Below are positions 61,706-64,000 of a stretch of 64,000 nt of DNA, one piece after another (the first letter of the stretch is position 1; each line of letters begins with the position of its first letter). This stretch comes from Nannobrachium achirus. Its lineage: Eukaryota > Chordata > Actinopteri > Myctophiformes > Myctophidae. Where the stretch lies: assembly GCA_963921795.1 (NCBI GenBank), contig OY997641.1, positions 24,272,033-24,336,032 on the forward strand, read 5' to 3'. The notes under the pieces were generated by a model, which was not told the origin of the DNA, ran no database searches, and saw nothing but the letters and a program-made list of their open reading frames with translations. A program made the position numbers and the translations under genes.

Positions 61706-62309
61706 TCCATCCATCCATCCATCTTCAACCAGTTTGGAGATATAATCCCTCCATCTGGTCTTTGGTCTACCACGGGGTCTCCTCCCAGTGGGACGTGCAT
61801 CGAGGACCTATAGGAAGGCGCTCGGGAGGCATCCGTACTAGATGCCCTAACCACCTAAGCTGACTCCTTTCCAAGTGTAGGAGCAGCGGTTCTACTCCAA
61901 GTCTCTCTCGGGTGACTGAACTTCTCACCCTATCTCTAAGGGAGATACCAGCCACGCGTCTGAGGAAACCCATTTCGGCCGCTTGCACCCGCGACCTTAT
62001 ACTTTCGGTCATGACCCACACTTCATGACCATAGGTGAGAGTAGGAACGAAGATTGCGCGGTAGACAGAGAGCTTTGTCTTCCGGCTCAACTCTTTTTTC
62101 TTCACCACAGTGCGATTTAGCGACTGCAAAACCGCTCCTGCTGCTCCGATTCTCCGGCTGATCTCCTTCTCCGTCTTCCCCTTTCTCTCATTCGTGAACA
62201 AGACCCCGAGATACTTAAACTCCTTCACCTGGAGTAAAGCCTCATTCCCTACTTGGACTGCACAATCCATCGGTTTCCTGCTGAGAACCATGGCCATATC
62301 GACAGCTGA
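61706..62309 (-). mobile_element. Rex3-like LINE, 3' end only, with 7-bp target duplication
   Basis: The minus-strand frame (62297 to 61767) encodes VLSRKPMDCAVQVGNEALL, VKEFKYLGVLF, PTLTYGHEVWVMTE, LRRVAGISLRDRVRSSV and GVEPLLLHLERSQLRWLGHL, the post-RT region of fish LINEs. The 3' end is a short (GATG)n run at 61706-61722 (CATC on plus), characteristic of Rex3/RTE elements. ATATTCA is duplicated at 61699-61705 and 62310-62316. It is strongly 5'-truncated, as usual for LINEs. Confidence 0.75.
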
Positions 62310-62319
62310 ATATTCAAGA

Positions 62320-64000
62320 GTGAGAATTCATGGCCTCTCCTGCTTTATTCAAACTGTTTTAATGGGTAGGTAATTTATGTATTGTCGCATGTGATGACGT
62401 ATGATGTATTTGCCACAAAACCATTTGTTTGGTGACAGAACCTACTGTATATGCTTTAGGCAGGTTCAGTTTCTTTCATGTTGGTTTACAATGAATTTAT
62501 GAGGAAAGAGGAATTGAATTGAATACTGCAGACCATCATGACCCAATGTCAGTCCAATGAATATGGAATACATGATGTCTAACCAGGGCAGGAATTTCAC
62601 AGAGGCCAATTTCACCATGAAGGCCATGGCTGCCTTTTCCCCAGTTGAATAATAATAAAAATGTGTATTGCACTTATATTTTGAAACAAATATCAAAGTG
62701 ATGCAGTAGCCTACAGCATACCTGTACAACATTTGCATAAAAACAACACATCTAAAAAAGAGTCTAAAGACTTTTAAAAAACAACGTTTGGACTTCTGCG
62801 CCATGTCTTGCTGTGGATCAGCTATTTTTGTAAAATAAATTGAAATATTTTTTTATAAAGTGCCTAGTTTCACTGGCAACTTACTGTATAGTCACTATTT
62901 GAAATGATGTGTCTCAGATTCAGGCTAGGCTCATTTCATTTCTGATTGCACTGTCAGGGAGGGTGCGAAACAGATGTGAATGGAGGCCTATATGAAGGCT
63001 ATGGAGTGTGTTGGCAAGGATTAGTGCAATATGTCTACTTTTAGCAATTGCACTGCAGACTTCAAGTCTCCAGGCCTGACAGGTCACACAGGCAAATAAG
63101 AGAGTAACTAAATAACATCTCTGTCACTTAGAATAATTTAATTTCATATATGACATTGACAGCCGTGACACTGTGTCATGCATTTCTGGTGGCATCTAAT
63201 TAACGTGCTGTGACAAACTGGCCGACAGCTGTGTCTGCCGCTGCACGAGAAAGCCCTAACGGGCTCAAACGAGATCAATTAGGGGAGATCAAAGATGGAG
63301 ATTATGTGGCAGTCATGTCACTGGATTTATTCATGCACGACACCGATGTCACCCAGACAGCAAGCACTGCCCTCCCGCTGCACACACGAATACTGTATAG
63401 GCCTATGTACACACACAGCCTTATTTGCTTTTAATTGCTTTTATTTGTTCATCCTGAATGAGCCTGTGGGGCTATAGGCTACTGTACTGGGTCAGTCTGA
63501 CTGTACTATAAACAACACAATCACAGTTAAATAATGCTACACAGGCACACACATACTGTACTAATACTTTGCTAACAACCCACATATGCAGCACACATGC
63601 ATATGCGCACACACGCACGCACTCACGCACACTCATGCATGCACGCACACAAACACAAACACATACGCACGCACGCACGCACGCACGCACAAATGACAGA
63701 GAGGATCCAGTGAAGTCACGTGTAACATCAGCTGCTATATGCTCCATTTGTGTCTAACACTGTGGTCCACAGGGAGCAGTTCCTAAATTAACTTGTTCCC
63801 AAAGACATTAAGGCTTAGGAAACAATTCTGTGTGATTATATTTCCAACCAAGCTTATATTTGCTGACTTGCTTATCTGGCTAAAGATCCTAATGAATGGC
63901 TCCTCTCTGTGATAAACCATGCATTAATCCTAGTTGCAGCAGGAGGAGATCCACAGAGGCAAGATGGTGAAGATCCTTAAAGGACCTACACCATGAATTT
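62320..64000. other. Intergenic, nothing recognised except simple repeats
   Basis: No credible coding frame. A (CA)/(CACG)n microsatellite spans 63598-63690. The window ends without a new gene start. Confidence 0.5.

Overview
This is eukaryotic DNA, almost certainly a teleost fish. The evidence is vertebrate genes with spliced exons and GT-AG introns, very long (TG)n/(CA)n tracts, and fish-type mobile DNA: hAT and piggyBac MITEs, a tRNA-derived SINE, a Rex3-like LINE tail with GATG repeats, and a gag-only LTR element. No bacterial genes, CRISPR arrays or functional RNA genes were found.

The one multi-exon host gene is the 3' half of mgat5b, on the plus strand. Eight coding exons lie between 2335 and 37864. 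They encode about 409 C-terminal residues of a GT18 Golgi beta-1,6-GlcNAc transferase, ending in a stop at 37862-37864 and a poly(A) signal at 38632. Upstream exons lie outside the window. Intron sizes are very uneven; the fourth intron in the window is 19.4 kb and holds most of the foreign DNA. The intron after exon 29477-29593 uses a GC donor.

Inside the 19.4-kb intron, left to right: a hAT MITE carrying a piggyBac MITE; a 5'-truncated LINE split by an 858-bp MITE whose ends can be fixed by the LINE reading frame; repeats built around CCATATATGG; an intronless klhdc3-like retrogene; a second block of the same repeats; a 4.62-kb minus-strand LTR element with gag but no pol; a short tandem array; another piggyBac MITE; and a decayed hAT transposase gene. 

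The intergenic half (38.6-64 kb) holds simple repeats, several long inverted repeats (92-bp and 126-bp arms), a tandemly duplicated segment, nested MITEs with clear target-site duplications, an intact rpl24 retrocopy (53978-54451), a broken ctu2 retrocopy (61114-61685) and a Rex3-like LINE tail. 

Two dispersed patterns cut across the ordinary repeat families. One is a palindromic module of about 60-75 bp, running from AAAATAG to CTATTTT, found inside at least four hAT MITE families with different terminal repeats. The other is a repeat family carrying 33 exact copies of CCATATATGG, a perfect CArG (SRF-type) consensus. All homology calls are by eye; no database search or alignment program was run.
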